Assembly (NCBI RefSeq): GCF_011299595.1 | Contig: NZ_CP049867.1 | Location: 124,001 to 188,000, forward strand | Source of the DNA: Nocardioides sp. HDW12B | GTDB lineage: Bacteria; Actinomycetota; Actinomycetes; Propionibacteriales; Nocardioidaceae | Length of the DNA: 64,000 nt | Reading direction: 5' to 3' | In this document: positions 52,609 through 63,872 of the stretch, in pieces | Position numbering within the stretch: the first letter of the stretch is position 1 | Layout: the number at the start of each line of letters is the position of its first letter | Notes under the pieces: model-generated | What the model saw: only the letters and a program-made list of their open reading frames with translations | What the model was told of the DNA's origin: nothing | Database searches by the model: none | Position numbers and translations under genes: made by a program

Positions 52609-54555
52609 ATGGGGAGCATGCCGACCGAGTCCGAGACCCACGTCGACGTCGCCGCGCTGACGACCCTGCTCGACGGCCGCTACAAGCAGGTGCGCGACCT
52701 GGTGCGCGAGAACCTCGTCCTCCACCGCCAGCTGCTCGACGAGGCGGAGACGCTCGACACCACGGCGTACCGCGAGCGCGTCAAGGACGTCGTCGTCGAG
52801 CTGGCCAAGACCGGCCAGACCGGCTACGGCTTCCCCAAGGAGTACGGCGGCGGTGGTGACATCGGCGCGTCCGTGGCGGCCTTCGAGACCACCGCGATGG
52901 GCGACCTGTCCGTGCTGGTGAAGCTCGGCGTGCAGTTCGGGCTCTGGGGCGGTGCGGTGCTGCAGCTGGGCACCGAGCGCCACCACCGGGAGTACCTCGA
53001 GGCCACCGCCCGCGGCGAGGTCATGGGCTGCTTCGCGATGACCGAGACCGGCCACGGCTCCAACGTCCAGGCCATCGGCACGACCGCGGTCTTCGACCCC
53101 GACACGGACGAGTTCGTCATCACCACCCCCGACGACGCCTCGCGCAAGGACTACATCGGCAACGCCGCGATGCACGCCCACGTCGGTGCGGTCTTCGCCC
53201 AGCTCGAGGTGGCCGGCGAGAAGCACGGCGTGCACGCGTTCGTCGTACCCCTGCGCGACGAGAAGGGGCGCGTGCTCGACGGCGTCCGCATCGAGGACTG
53301 CGGCCCCAAGGTCGGCCTCAACGGCGTCGACAACGGCCGGATCTGGTTCGACCACGTCCGCGTGCCGCGCGAGGCGATGCTCAACAAGTACGCCGACGTC
53401 ACCGAGGACGGCGCGTACGTCTCGCCCATCGACAACCCCGACCGTCGCTTCTTCACCATGCTCGGCACGCTCGTGCAGGGCCGGGTCTGCGTCGGCGGCG
53501 GTGCCGTCAACGCCGCCAAGGTCGCCCAGGTCATCGCCGTGCGCTACGCGCTGCGGCGCCGGCAGTTCGGGCCGCCGGACGGGGAGAGCGAGACCCTGCT
53601 GCTCGACTACGGCCAGCACCAGCGGCGGCTGCTGCCGGCGCTGGCGCGCACCTACGCGCTGCACTTCGCCCAGGAGCGGGTCGCCGCCGACCTGCACCGG
53701 GTCTTCTCCGACCCCGACAACGCCTCCGAGCGGCTGCGGCGGGCGCTGGAGTCACGCGCCGCGGCCACCAAGGCGCTCGGCACCTGGCACGCGAGCCGCA
53801 CCATCCAGGAGTGTCGTGAGGCCTGCGGCGGCGCCGGCTACCTGTCGATCAACCGCTTCGACGCGCTGCGCGCCGACACCGACGTCTTCACCACCTTCGA
53901 GGGCGACAACACCGTCCTCATGCAGCTGGTGGCCAAGGGCCGGCTGACCGACCTGCGGGACTCCTTCGGCAAGCTCGACCAGATCGGCACCGCGGCGTAC
54001 GTCGCCGGGATCGCGGTCGAGACCGTCGTGGAGAAGACCTCGATGCGCCAGATCATCGAGAGCCTGCGCGACGCCGTGCCGGGCCGCGACCGCGAGGGCG
54101 ACCCCGACGCCGGGCTGCTTGACCCCGACTACCACCTGTCGATGCTGCGCTGGCGCGAGGACCACCTCACCTCGGGCGTCGCGCGGCGGCTCAAGGCGGG
54201 CATCGACCGGGGCGGCGACCCCGCGGAGGTGTTCAGCCGCGCCCAGGACCACGTCATCGCGGCCGCCTGGGCGCACAGCGAGCGGCTGGTGCTCGAGGCG
54301 TTCCTGACCAAGGTGCGCAACACGCCCGACGGCTCCAACCGGCGCGTGCTGGGGATGCTGGCCGACCTCTTCGCCCTGTCGGTCATCGAGGCCGACCGGG
54401 CCTGGTTCATGGAGCACGGCCGGCTGTCGTCGGCCCGGTCCAAGGCCGTCATCGCCATGGTCGGCGAGCTGTGCCGCCAGGTGCGCCCCCACGCCGCCGA
54501 CCTCGTCGACGCCTTCGGCGTACCGGACGAGCTGCTGCGCACCGACCTGTTCTGA
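52609..54555 (+). CDS. acyl-CoA oxidase/dehydrogenase family flavoprotein
   Basis: The 648-residue protein is the length of acyl-CoA oxidases. It has the FAD-binding regions CFAMTETGHGSNVQAI and DCGPKVGLNGVDNGRIWFDHV, LVQGRVCVGGGAVNAAKVA, RRRQFGPP and REACGGAGYLSINRF with the position of the catalytic Glu nearby (TTFEGDN). It probably oxidises acyl-CoA in beta-oxidation. The start is either ATG 52609 or 52618; neither has an ideal ribosome site. Confidence 0.88.
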   Translation: MGSMPTESETHVDVAALTTLLDGRYKQVRDLVRENLVLHRQLLDEAETLDTTAYRERVKDVVVELAKTGQTGYGFPKEYGGGGDIGASVAAFETTAMGDLSVLVKLGVQFGLWGGAVLQLGTERHHREYLEATARGEVMGCFAMTETGHGSNVQAIGTTAVFDPDTDEFVITTPDDASRKDYIGNAAMHAHVGAVFAQLEVAGEKHGVHAFVVPLRDEKGRVLDGVRIEDCGPKVGLNGVDNGRIWFDHVRVPREAMLNKYADVTEDGAYVSPIDNPDRRFFTMLGTLVQGRVCVGGGAVNAAKVAQVIAVRYALRRRQFGPPDGESETLLLDYGQHQRRLLPALARTYALHFAQERVAADLHRVFSDPDNASERLRRALESRAAATKALGTWHASRTIQECREACGGAGYLSINRFDALRADTDVFTTFEGDNTVLMQLVAKGRLTDLRDSFGKLDQIGTAAYVAGIAVETVVEKTSMRQIIESLRDAVPGRDREGDPDAGLLDPDYHLSMLRWREDHLTSGVARRLKAGIDRGGDPAEVFSRAQDHVIAAAWAHSERLVLEAFLTKVRNTPDGSNRRVLGMLADLFALSVIEADRAWFMEHGRLSSARSKAVIAMVGELCRQVRPHAADLVDAFGVPDELLRTDLF

Positions 54556-54561
54556 GGGGGG

Positions 54562-54657
54562 TGTCGGTTTCACTGGGTACCTAGTGAAACCGGCGCTTCC
54601 CGCACGAAACTTCGCTCGGGAAGCGCCAACATCACTAGGTACCTAGTGAAACCGACA
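54562..54657. repeat. nested double-hairpin element with palindromic arms
   Basis: Outer arms 54562-54587 and 54632-54657 (26 bp, one mismatch) contain TCACTAGGTACCTAGTGA, itself a perfect 18-bp palindrome on the right side. Inner arms GGCGCTTCCCG/CGGGAAGCGCC (54592-54602, 54617-54627) are perfect. The outer start TGTCGGTTTC matches the 56731 element. It lies between convergent genes. Confidence 0.92.
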
Positions 54658-54665
54658 GGGGCCGC

Positions 54666-55157
54666 TCAGTGGCCGGGGGTGTCCTGGTGGCGCTTCTGGG
54701 AGGCCACGACCTCGGCCTCGGCCTCGGTGCGTCCGACCCACTCGGCGCCCTCGACGGACTTACCGGGCTCGAGGTCCTTGTAGACCTCGAAGAAGTGCTG
54801 GATCTCGAGACGGTCGAACTTCGACACGTGGGAGATGTCGCGCAGGTGCTCCAGGCGCGGGTCCGTCGCGGGGACGCAGAGGACCTTGTCGTCGCCGCCG
54901 GCCTCGTCGGTCATGCGGAACATGCCGATCGCGCGGCACTTGATGAGGCAGCCCGGGAAGGTCGGCTCCTGCAGCAGCACCAGCGCGTCGAGCGGGTCGC
55001 CGTCGAGGCCGAGGGTGTCCTCGATGAAGCCGTAGTCGGCGGGGTACTGCGTCGAGGTGAACAGGGTGCGGTCGAGCCGGATCCGACCGCTCTCGTGGTC
55101 GACCTCGTACTTGTTGCGCTGCCCCTTCGGGATCTCCACCAGGACGTCGAACTCCAC
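54666..55157 (-). CDS. ppa: inorganic pyrophosphatase
   Basis: The 163-residue protein has the family I signatures [54 protein letters not shown] (metal-binding Asp) and [37 protein letters not shown] across the protein. It hydrolyses diphosphate to phosphate and pulls biosynthesis forward. The start is the ATG at 55157. It faces dacB divergently, 106 bp away, as in many actinobacteria. Confidence 0.97.
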   Translation of the reverse strand: MEFDVLVEIPKGQRNKYEVDHESGRIRLDRTLFTSTQYPADYGFIEDTLGLDGDPLDALVLLQEPTFPGCLIKCRAIGMFRMTDEAGGDDKVLCVPATDPRLEHLRDISHVSKFDRLEIQHFFEVYKDLEPGKSVEGAEWVGRTEAEAEVVASQKRHQDTPGH

Positions 55158-55263
55158 TGACAGCCTCCGCTCACACGGCCCGGGTCGGACGACCTGGGCT
55201 CTCGTCGTCGGTTAGTCTCGCGCACAATGCCCGGGAGTCACAGTCGAAGGGGGCAACGCGGCC

Positions 55264-56700
55264 GTGCGACGTGCCCTGATCGTGATCGGTCTCACCCTGG
55301 TCCTGGTGCTCGGGCTGGTCGTCTGGCGCGCCGACGACCTCGGCGTCAGTGACCTGGTCGACGACCTCACCGGCGCCTCTGACCCACCCCCGGCGTCCGA
55401 GGGGCCGGCCGCCGTGCCACCCCCTCCCGGCCTCGACCTGCCCCGGCTCCCGGACGCGCAGCCCGTCGCCCGGGAGCGGGTCGACCGCGCGATCGACCCC
55501 CGGGCGGTGCGCCAGAGCCTCGGCCGCCTGACCCGCGACAAGCGGCTCGGACCCCGCGTCGCCGTCGCCGTCGCCGGCCCGGACGGTCGGCCCGCCTACG
55601 AGGAGGGTCCGCGGGTGGTGACGCCCGCGAGCCTGCTCAAGACGGCCATCAGCCTCGCCGCCCTCGAGCTCCTGGGTCCCGAGCACCGCTTCACCACCTC
55701 CGTCGTACGCCGCGGCGGCGTCCTCACGCTCGTCGGAGGCGGCGACCCCCTGCTCACCGGGGCACCGGACCCCGGCGCCGTACCGCGCCGGGCCGACCTG
55801 ACCACGCTGGCCCGGCAGACGGCCACGGCCCTGCGCGCGGAGAAGCGCGGGGGACCGGCGCGGGTGACGCTGCGCTACGACGACTCGCTGTTCAGCGGGC
55901 CCGCGGTCTCGCCGGACTGGGAGAACGACTACATCCCCGACAACGTGGTCAGCCCGATCACGGCCCTGTGGATCGACGTGGGACGGGAGTTCCCCGGGGC
56001 GCTGACCCGCTCGGCCGACCCGTCGCGGGCCGCGGCGCTGCGGTTCGCCGAGGCCCTGCGCGCTGCCGGCACCACGGTCGTCGGGAGCCCCCGGCCGGGC
56101 GCTGCCCCGGACGTCGACCCGGTCGCCTCGGTCGCCAGCGCCCCGCTCGTCGAGGTCGTCCAGCACGTCCTGGAGACCAGCGACAACGAGGGGGCCGAGG
56201 TGCTGCTGCGCCAGGTCGGGCTCGCGGACGCCGGCGCACGGGGCGGCTCCTTCGCGGCGGGGTCCCGGGCGGTGTCCTCGACGCTGGCCGACCTCGGCGT
56301 ACCCCTCCGCGCGGCGCGGATCCTCGACGGCAGCGGGCTGGCGCGCGGCAACCGGATGGCGGTGTCGTCGTTGCTCGAGGTGCTCGCCACCTCGCTGGAG
56401 CCCAAGCGGCCGCTGCTGGCGGGCGTCACCAGCGGCCTCCCGGTGGCCGGGTTCACCGGCTCGCTCGCCTCGGGGCGGTTCGAGGTCGACGCCGTGGACG
56501 GTCTGGGGTGGGTCCGGGCCAAGACCGGCACCCTGACCGGTGTGCACGGGCTGGCCGGCTCCGTCACCGGGCGCGACGGCACCCCCATGCTCTTCGTTGC
56601 CGTCGTCGACCGGGTCAAGATCCGCAACGCCCTCCAGGCCCGCGCGCGGCTCGACCAGATCGCCTCGGCCCTGGCCGACTGTCGCTGCGCCGCCCGCTGA
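55264..56700 (+). CDS. dacB: D-alanyl-D-alanine carboxypeptidase/endopeptidase (PBP4, S13)
   Basis: The 478-residue protein has an N-terminal signal anchor (ALIVIGLTLVLVLGLVV), the Ser nucleophile box TPASLLK (Ser123, Lys126), SDN in LETSDNEGAEVLL and KTG in VRAKTGTLTGVHGL. It trims or cleaves stem peptides in peptidoglycan outside the membrane. The start is the GTG at 55264. The dacB-metalloprotease-tilS-hpt-ftsH order is conserved in actinobacteria. Confidence 0.93.
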   Translation: MRRALIVIGLTLVLVLGLVVWRADDLGVSDLVDDLTGASDPPPASEGPAAVPPPPGLDLPRLPDAQPVARERVDRAIDPRAVRQSLGRLTRDKRLGPRVAVAVAGPDGRPAYEEGPRVVTPASLLKTAISLAALELLGPEHRFTTSVVRRGGVLTLVGGGDPLLTGAPDPGAVPRRADLTTLARQTATALRAEKRGGPARVTLRYDDSLFSGPAVSPDWENDYIPDNVVSPITALWIDVGREFPGALTRSADPSRAAALRFAEALRAAGTTVVGSPRPGAAPDVDPVASVASAPLVEVVQHVLETSDNEGAEVLLRQVGLADAGARGGSFAAGSRAVSSTLADLGVPLRAARILDGSGLARGNRMAVSSLLEVLATSLEPKRPLLAGVTSGLPVAGFTGSLASGRFEVDAVDGLGWVRAKTGTLTGVHGLAGSVTGRDGTPMLFVAVVDRVKIRNALQARARLDQIASALADCRCAAR

Positions 56701-56730
56701 CCGACCCCGTGGTCGTGTTGCGGGGGCTGT

Positions 56731-56820
56731 CGGTTTCCCACGGTATGCAGGAAAACTGGCACTCCCCACGGTTCCTGCGCCATGGGGAGTGCCAGGACGG
56801 CTGCATACCGTGGGAAACCG
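56731..56820. repeat. nested double-hairpin element (family with 39435)
   Basis: Outer 20-bp arms (56731-56750, 56801-56820) begin CGGTTTCCCACGGTATGCAG; inner 14-bp arms (56758-56771, 56780-56793) are GGCACTCCCCACGG and its near-complement. Arms are perfect except one inner G-U-type position. The element repeats the 39435 design 17 kb away, while loops and spacers differ. It lies between dacB and the metalloprotease gene on the same strand. Confidence 0.94.
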
Positions 56821-56854
56821 GCAGCGGTTCGGGCGGCGTCCGTAGAGTCGGGGC

Positions 56855-57916
56855 ATGAGCGCGCAGATGATCGACTGGGACCTCGCCGTCGCCGCCGCCA
56901 CCCGGCTGGCCGGGCCCGGACCGGTCGTCACGCGGGCCGAGGCCGACGACGCCGTGGCCGAGCTGCGCGCCGGCGCCGAGCGCTCCACGCCGCTGGTGCG
57001 CGACTTCACCGGGCTGGTGGCCGAGGCGGGCACGGCACCCGTGCTCGTGGTCGACCGGGCGGGCTGGATCCAGGCCAACGCCGAGGCGTTCGACCACCTC
57101 ATCAGCCCTGTCGTCGCCAAGCTGCAGGAGCGGCGCGGCATCGAGCCGGGCGGGCTCACCGCGGCCGTCGGCTCCCGCGTCACCGGCCTCGAGGTCGGCG
57201 GGCTGCTCGGCTTCCTGGCCGGCAAGGTGCTCGGACAGTTCGACCCCTTCACGACCGAGGGTCTCGGCCGGCTGCTGCTGGTCGCGCCCAACATCGTCCA
57301 CGCCGAGCGTGAGCTCGACGTCGACACGGCCGACTTCCGGCTCTGGGTGTGCCTGCACGAGGAGACCCACCGCGTGCAGTTCACCGCGGTCCCGTGGCTG
57401 CGCGACCACCTCCAGTCGGAGATCGACCGCCTCGTCGACGACGTCGACGTCGACCCGTCCCGCGTGGCCGCGATGCTCGGCGACGCCGTCAAGCGCACCG
57501 GTGAGATCGTGCGCGGCACCGGCGGTCCCGGCACAGGCAGCCTGCTCGACGTCTTCGCCACGCCCGCCCAGCGCGAGGTCATCGACCGCGTCACGGCCGT
57601 GATGTCGCTGCTCGAGGGTCACGCCGACGTGGTGATGGACGACGTCGGCCCCGAGGTCATCGGCTCCGTCGCCCTCATCCGCGAGCGCTTCAACCGCCGC
57701 CGCAAGGGCGCCTCCTCGATGGACCGGCTGATCCGCCGCCTGCTGGGGCTCGACGCCAAGATGGCGCAGTACCGCGACGGCGCCCGCTTCGTGCGCGCCG
57801 TCCTCGACGACGTCGGCATGGACGGCCTCAACAAGGTGTGGGTGGAGCCGGCGAACCTGCCGTCGATGGCCGAGATCTCCGAGCCGGGCGCCTGGATGCG
57901 CCGCGTCCACGGCTGA
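56855..57916 (+). CDS. zinc-dependent metalloprotease of the F420-associated family (DUF2342)
   Basis: The 353-residue protein has the HExxH zinc site in CLHEETHRVQFTAVPWL and a downstream third ligand motif GHADVVMD. It matches the actinobacterial zinc-dependent metalloprotease family annotated as associated with coenzyme F420 biosynthesis. The substrate is unknown. The ATG at 56855 begins the conserved N-terminus. Its position before tilS is typical. Confidence 0.88.
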   Translation: MSAQMIDWDLAVAAATRLAGPGPVVTRAEADDAVAELRAGAERSTPLVRDFTGLVAEAGTAPVLVVDRAGWIQANAEAFDHLISPVVAKLQERRGIEPGGLTAAVGSRVTGLEVGGLLGFLAGKVLGQFDPFTTEGLGRLLLVAPNIVHAERELDVDTADFRLWVCLHEETHRVQFTAVPWLRDHLQSEIDRLVDDVDVDPSRVAAMLGDAVKRTGEIVRGTGGPGTGSLLDVFATPAQREVIDRVTAVMSLLEGHADVVMDDVGPEVIGSVALIRERFNRRRKGASSMDRLIRRLLGLDAKMAQYRDGARFVRAVLDDVGMDGLNKVWVEPANLPSMAEISEPGAWMRRVHG

Positions 57917-57947
57917 GCCGCCCCCGCCGAGCCGCCGCGAGACACCC

Positions 57948-59048
57948 GTGGGTCCGGATCCAGCCGTCGCCGCCGTCCGGCTCGCCGTACGGCGGGCGCT
58001 GCCGGTCCTGACAGACGACGACGGGGTGCGCTGGATCCCGGACGTACGGCGACCCGGGGCCGTCCTGGTCGCCTGCTCCGGCGGCGCCGACTCGCTGGCG
58101 CTGCTGGCCGCGACCGTCTTCGAGGTCCGCAAGGTCGACGGGGTCCGCGTCGTCGGCGCCGTGGTCGACCACGCGCTGCAGGAGGGCTCGGCCGAGCACA
58201 CCGCGCGCGTCGTGGCGCAGATGGCGCAGCTCGGCGCCGACGAGACCGCCTCGATCCGGGTGAGCGTCGACCCGGGGCCGGGCGGGGTCGAGGCCGGGGC
58301 CCGGGAGGCGCGCTACGCCGCGCTGAGCCGGATGGCGCAGCACTTCGGCGCCGACCGGGTCCTGCTCGGCCACACCCTCGACGACCAGGCGGAGACCGTG
58401 CTGCTCGGGCTGACCCAGGGTTCCGGTCCGCGCTCGCTGCAGGGCATGCGGGCCGAGATCAAGGAGCTCGGCGGGCCGCTGGTCCAGCGCCCGATGCTCG
58501 GGCTGACGCGCGCGCAGACCGAGGCCGCCTGCCGCGCTGAGCAGATCGCGTGGTGGGAGGACCCGCAGAACCGCGACCAGCGCTTCCTGCGGGCGCGTGT
58601 GCGTCACGTCGTGATGCCGCTGCTCGAGGCCGAGCTGGGGCCCGGCGTCGCCGCGGCGCTGGCGCGCACCGGACCGATGGTGCGCGACGACCTCGCGGCT
58701 CTCGACGCGATCGCCGAGGACGAGCTCGGCCGCCTCGACCTCGCCACCGGCGTGGACCTCGAGCACCTCGAGCACCTCGAGCACGTCGTGCTCACCCGGG
58801 TGCTGCGGCTGGCCGCCCTGGCCGCGGGCTGCCCGCCCCGGGAGCTGACCCACGGCCACGTCACCGCCCTGGTGGAGATGGTCTGGCGCCGCCGCGGGGA
58901 GGCGCGCGACCTCGACCTGCCCGGCCACGTGCGCGCCGTACGCCGCGACGACGTACTGCGGATCGAGGGGCGGCAGGCACCCGGGGACCGGGGGCCGGAC
59001 CGGGGTCGGGGACGCCCTGACGACACCGGAACCCATGTGGCAGGCTAA
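57948..59048 (+). CDS. tilS: tRNA(Ile)-lysidine synthase
   Basis: The 366-residue protein has the P-loop SGGADSLALLAA of N-type ATP pyrophosphatases and GHTLDDQAETVLLGL, with RFLRARVRHVVMPLLE. It converts cytidine 34 of tRNA-Ile (CAU) to lysidine. The C-terminal domain is short compared with E. coli TilS, as in many actinobacteria. The start is the GTG at 57948, followed downstream by hpt after 41 bp. Confidence 0.93.
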   Translation: MGPDPAVAAVRLAVRRALPVLTDDDGVRWIPDVRRPGAVLVACSGGADSLALLAATVFEVRKVDGVRVVGAVVDHALQEGSAEHTARVVAQMAQLGADETASIRVSVDPGPGGVEAGAREARYAALSRMAQHFGADRVLLGHTLDDQAETVLLGLTQGSGPRSLQGMRAEIKELGGPLVQRPMLGLTRAQTEAACRAEQIAWWEDPQNRDQRFLRARVRHVVMPLLEAELGPGVAAALARTGPMVRDDLAALDAIAEDELGRLDLATGVDLEHLEHLEHVVLTRVLRLAALAAGCPPRELTHGHVTALVEMVWRRRGEARDLDLPGHVRAVRRDDVLRIEGRQAPGDRGPDRGRGRPDDTGTHVAG

Positions 59049-59089
59049 TCCCTTCCGACGCCCCGCTGCACCGCCCCGGAAGGCACCTC

Positions 59090-59641
<552 letters not shown>

Positions 59642-59725
59642 GCCCCGACCCGCCCGCTCGTCGGTCGGCGGAGGTGCCCGTCCCACCCGTCCCGGGCGTT
59701 GCCGCTGCTGTGTAGGGTCACTGGA

Positions 59726-61749
<2,024 letters not shown>

Positions 61750-61753
<4 letters not shown>

Positions 61754-62364
61754 CCCTCGGGCCCATCACGAGCCCGTCGTACGACGACGTGCCCGACTTC
61801 GACCACGAGCGCGCCGCCGCGGCGGTGCGCGAGCTGCTCGCCGCCATGGGGGAGGACCCCGACCGCGAGGGCCTGCGCGACACCCCGGCGCGGGTGGCGC
61901 GGGCCTACGAGGAGATGTCGCGCGGCATCCGGCAGCGTGCCGAGGACGTGCTGACCACGACCTTCGACCTCGGCCACGACGAGATGGTGCTCGTGCGCGA
62001 CATCGAGCTGTGGTCGATGTGCGAGCACCACCTGGTGCCGTTCACCGGGGTGGCGCACGTCGGCTACATCCCCAACGACAACGGCCGGATCACGGGGCTG
62101 TCGAAGCTGGCCCGCACCGTGGACGTCTTCTCCCGGCGCCCGCAGGTGCAGGAGCGGCTGACGACCCAGGTCGCCGACGCGATGATGGAGATCCTGCAGG
62201 CCAAGGGCGCCATCGTCGTCATCGAGGCCGAGCACCTCTGCATGACGATGCGCGGCGTCAAGAAGCCCGGCGCCAAGACCATCACCTCCGCCATCCGCGG
62301 CGTCATGCACAACGCCGCCACGCGGTCCGAGGCGATGAGCCTCATCATGCACGGCACCCGCTGA
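61750..62364 (+). CDS. folE: GTP cyclohydrolase I
   Basis: The 204-residue protein has [24 protein letters not shown], the zinc-binding [21 protein letters not shown] and RDTPARV, and ends with [27 protein letters not shown]. It makes dihydroneopterin triphosphate for folate. The GTG overlaps the ftsH stop (GTGA). Confidence 0.97.
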
Positions 62365-62380
62365 CCCCCCTCCACTCCCC

Positions 62381-62468
62381 GCGAAGCGTCGCTCGTGTAC
62401 GCGCGAAGCGTCGCTCGTGCACCCGCGAAGCGTCAACGGTGTACGCGCGAAGCGTCACTCGTGCGCGC
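62381..62468 (+). repeat. four tandem 22-bp repeats (family with 16117)
   Basis: Four exact-length 22-bp units (starts 62381, 62403, 62425, 62447) begin GCGAAGCGTCRCTCGTG-like, with unit three diverging as GCGAAGCGTCAACGGTG. The period is exact, with no spacers. Inverted copies end the same gap at 62824-62867. Confidence 0.9.
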
Positions 62469-62655
62469 CGCCAGCACGTCGACGTACGTCGGGGCGGGCG
62501 TCGGCACCCCGACGCAGCCAGTGTCAGCGGGCCGACGGTCCGGGAGGTCGCCGCGGAGCAGAGTGGGGACCTCAGCCCGGTAGCACCCGGCCCCAGGGCC
62601 AGGTCAGCACCGGGACGTCGTGAGCCAGCAGGCTCGCACCGGAGGGAGAGGTCCC

Positions 62656-62799
62656 GTGTTCACTCGCAAGAGCCAGCCCCGTCGCCACCGCGGCGCCACC
62701 CACGTCCCCGCTCAGCGCTCGTCGATCCCGTTGGGGGCCGGCCCCGCTGCTGCCCTCGCTGCCCCGCTCGGGCGACGCAGCGGCTCGAATGCCTGGTGA
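62656..62799 (+). CDS. possible 47-residue basic peptide
   Basis: A GTG at 62656 lies behind GGAGGGAGAGG and opens a 48-codon frame: MFTRKSQPRRHRGATHVPAQ then an Ala/Leu/Gly-rich tail ending SGSNAW. It is basic at its start and lies between the inverted arrays of 22-bp repeats. I see no family. It may be a true small protein or chance. Confidence 0.3.
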   Translation: MFTRKSQPRRHRGATHVPAQRSSIPLGAGPAAALAAPLGRRSGSNAW

Positions 62800-62823
62800 C
62801 CCGAGGCGCTCGAGCGTCTCGGC

Positions 62824-62867
62824 ACCTGCAGAAGTGACGCTTCGCGCGTGCACGAGTGACGCTTCGT
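62824..62867 (-). repeat. two inverted 22-bp units closing the folE-folP gap
   Basis: Units at 62824 and 62846 are reverse complements of the 62381 repeat (GTGACGCTTCGC and GCACGAGTGACGCTTCG), the first with an eroded 5' half. The gap therefore has inverted terminal repeats about 440 bp apart. Confidence 0.8.
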
Positions 62868-62903
62868 GGGGGCCGGGGGGAGGGGGGCGGATAGGGTTCG
62901 CGG

Positions 62904-63872
62904 GTGACGGCTGACGCGGGCGGACCGAGCGGGCGGGAGCAGGTGGCGGGGGTGTCTGGGCTGCCGCGGCACCTGGCCGGGACCGGTCGCTGCCTGGTCA
63001 TGGGGATCCTCAACGTCACCCCGGACTCCTTCTCCGACGGCGGCCTGTACGCCGACCCGGCGGCCGGGATCGCGCGTGGCCTCGCCCTCCACCAGAGCGG
63101 GGCGGACCTCGTCGACGTCGGCGGGGAGTCGACCCGCCCCGGAGCGCGCCGTCCCAGCCAGGACGAGGAGCTGGCCCGCGTCGTCCCCGTCGTCCGAGCG
63201 CTGGCCGAGCAGGGCGTGGTCGTCTCCGTCGACACCATGCGGGCCGAGGTCGCCCGCCGCTCGGTCGAGGCCGGCGCCGCGGTCGTCAACGACGTCTCCG
63301 GCGGCCTGGCCGACCCCGCCATGCTCGCCACGGTCGCCGACCTCGGCGTTCCCTACGTGCTCATGCACTGGCGGGCGCACTCCGTCACCATGCAGCAGCA
63401 CACGACGTACGGCGACGTGGTCGCCGACGTGACCGACGAGCTGTCCCAACGCCTCGAGGCGGCGAGCGCCGTCGGGCTCGAGGCCGACCGGATCATCCTC
63501 GACCCGGGCATCGGCTTCTCCAAGGACACCGACCAGAACTGGCAGCTGCTGGCCGGCCTGGACGCCCTGCGGTCCCTGGGGCGCCCGGTCCTGGTCGGGG
63601 TCAGCCGCAAGCGCTTCCTCGGCGAGCTGCTGGCCGCCGACGGCGTGCTGCGGCCGCCGCGCGAGCGCGACGACGCCTCGCACGCGGCGGCAGTGCTGGC
63701 CGCGGAGGCGGGCGCCTGGTGCGTGCGCACCCACGAGGTCGCGGCGGTCGCCGACGCCGTCGCGGTGGTCGCGCGGTGGCAGACCGCCCGCGCCGCCTCG
63801 ACCCCGGCCACGCCCGGCGCCACCCCCGGCGCCACCTCGACGCCGGCCACCCCGGGCGGGGGAGCGCGGTGA
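62904..63872 (+). CDS. folP: dihydropteroate synthase
   Basis: The 322-residue protein has the signatures LVMGILNVTPDSFSDGG, DVGGESTRPGARR, VVNDVSGGL and DPGIGFSKDTDQNW. It joins p-aminobenzoate to the pterin in folate synthesis. The C-terminus is an ATPGATPG-type tail of low complexity (about 20 residues). The GTG at 62904 starts it; the stop overlaps the next start (GTGA). Confidence 0.95.
   Translation: MTADAGGPSGREQVAGVSGLPRHLAGTGRCLVMGILNVTPDSFSDGGLYADPAAGIARGLALHQSGADLVDVGGESTRPGARRPSQDEELARVVPVVRALAEQGVVVSVDTMRAEVARRSVEAGAAVVNDVSGGLADPAMLATVADLGVPYVLMHWRAHSVTMQQHTTYGDVVADVTDELSQRLEAASAVGLEADRIILDPGIGFSKDTDQNWQLLAGLDALRSLGRPVLVGVSRKRFLGELLAADGVLRPPRERDDASHAAAVLAAEAGAWCVRTHEVAAVADAVAVVARWQTARAASTPATPGATPGATSTPATPGGGAR

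Noticed and set aside
62381-62468. Possible CRISPR array
   Set aside because: Units are 22 bp and directly adjacent with no spacers, and no cas genes are present.
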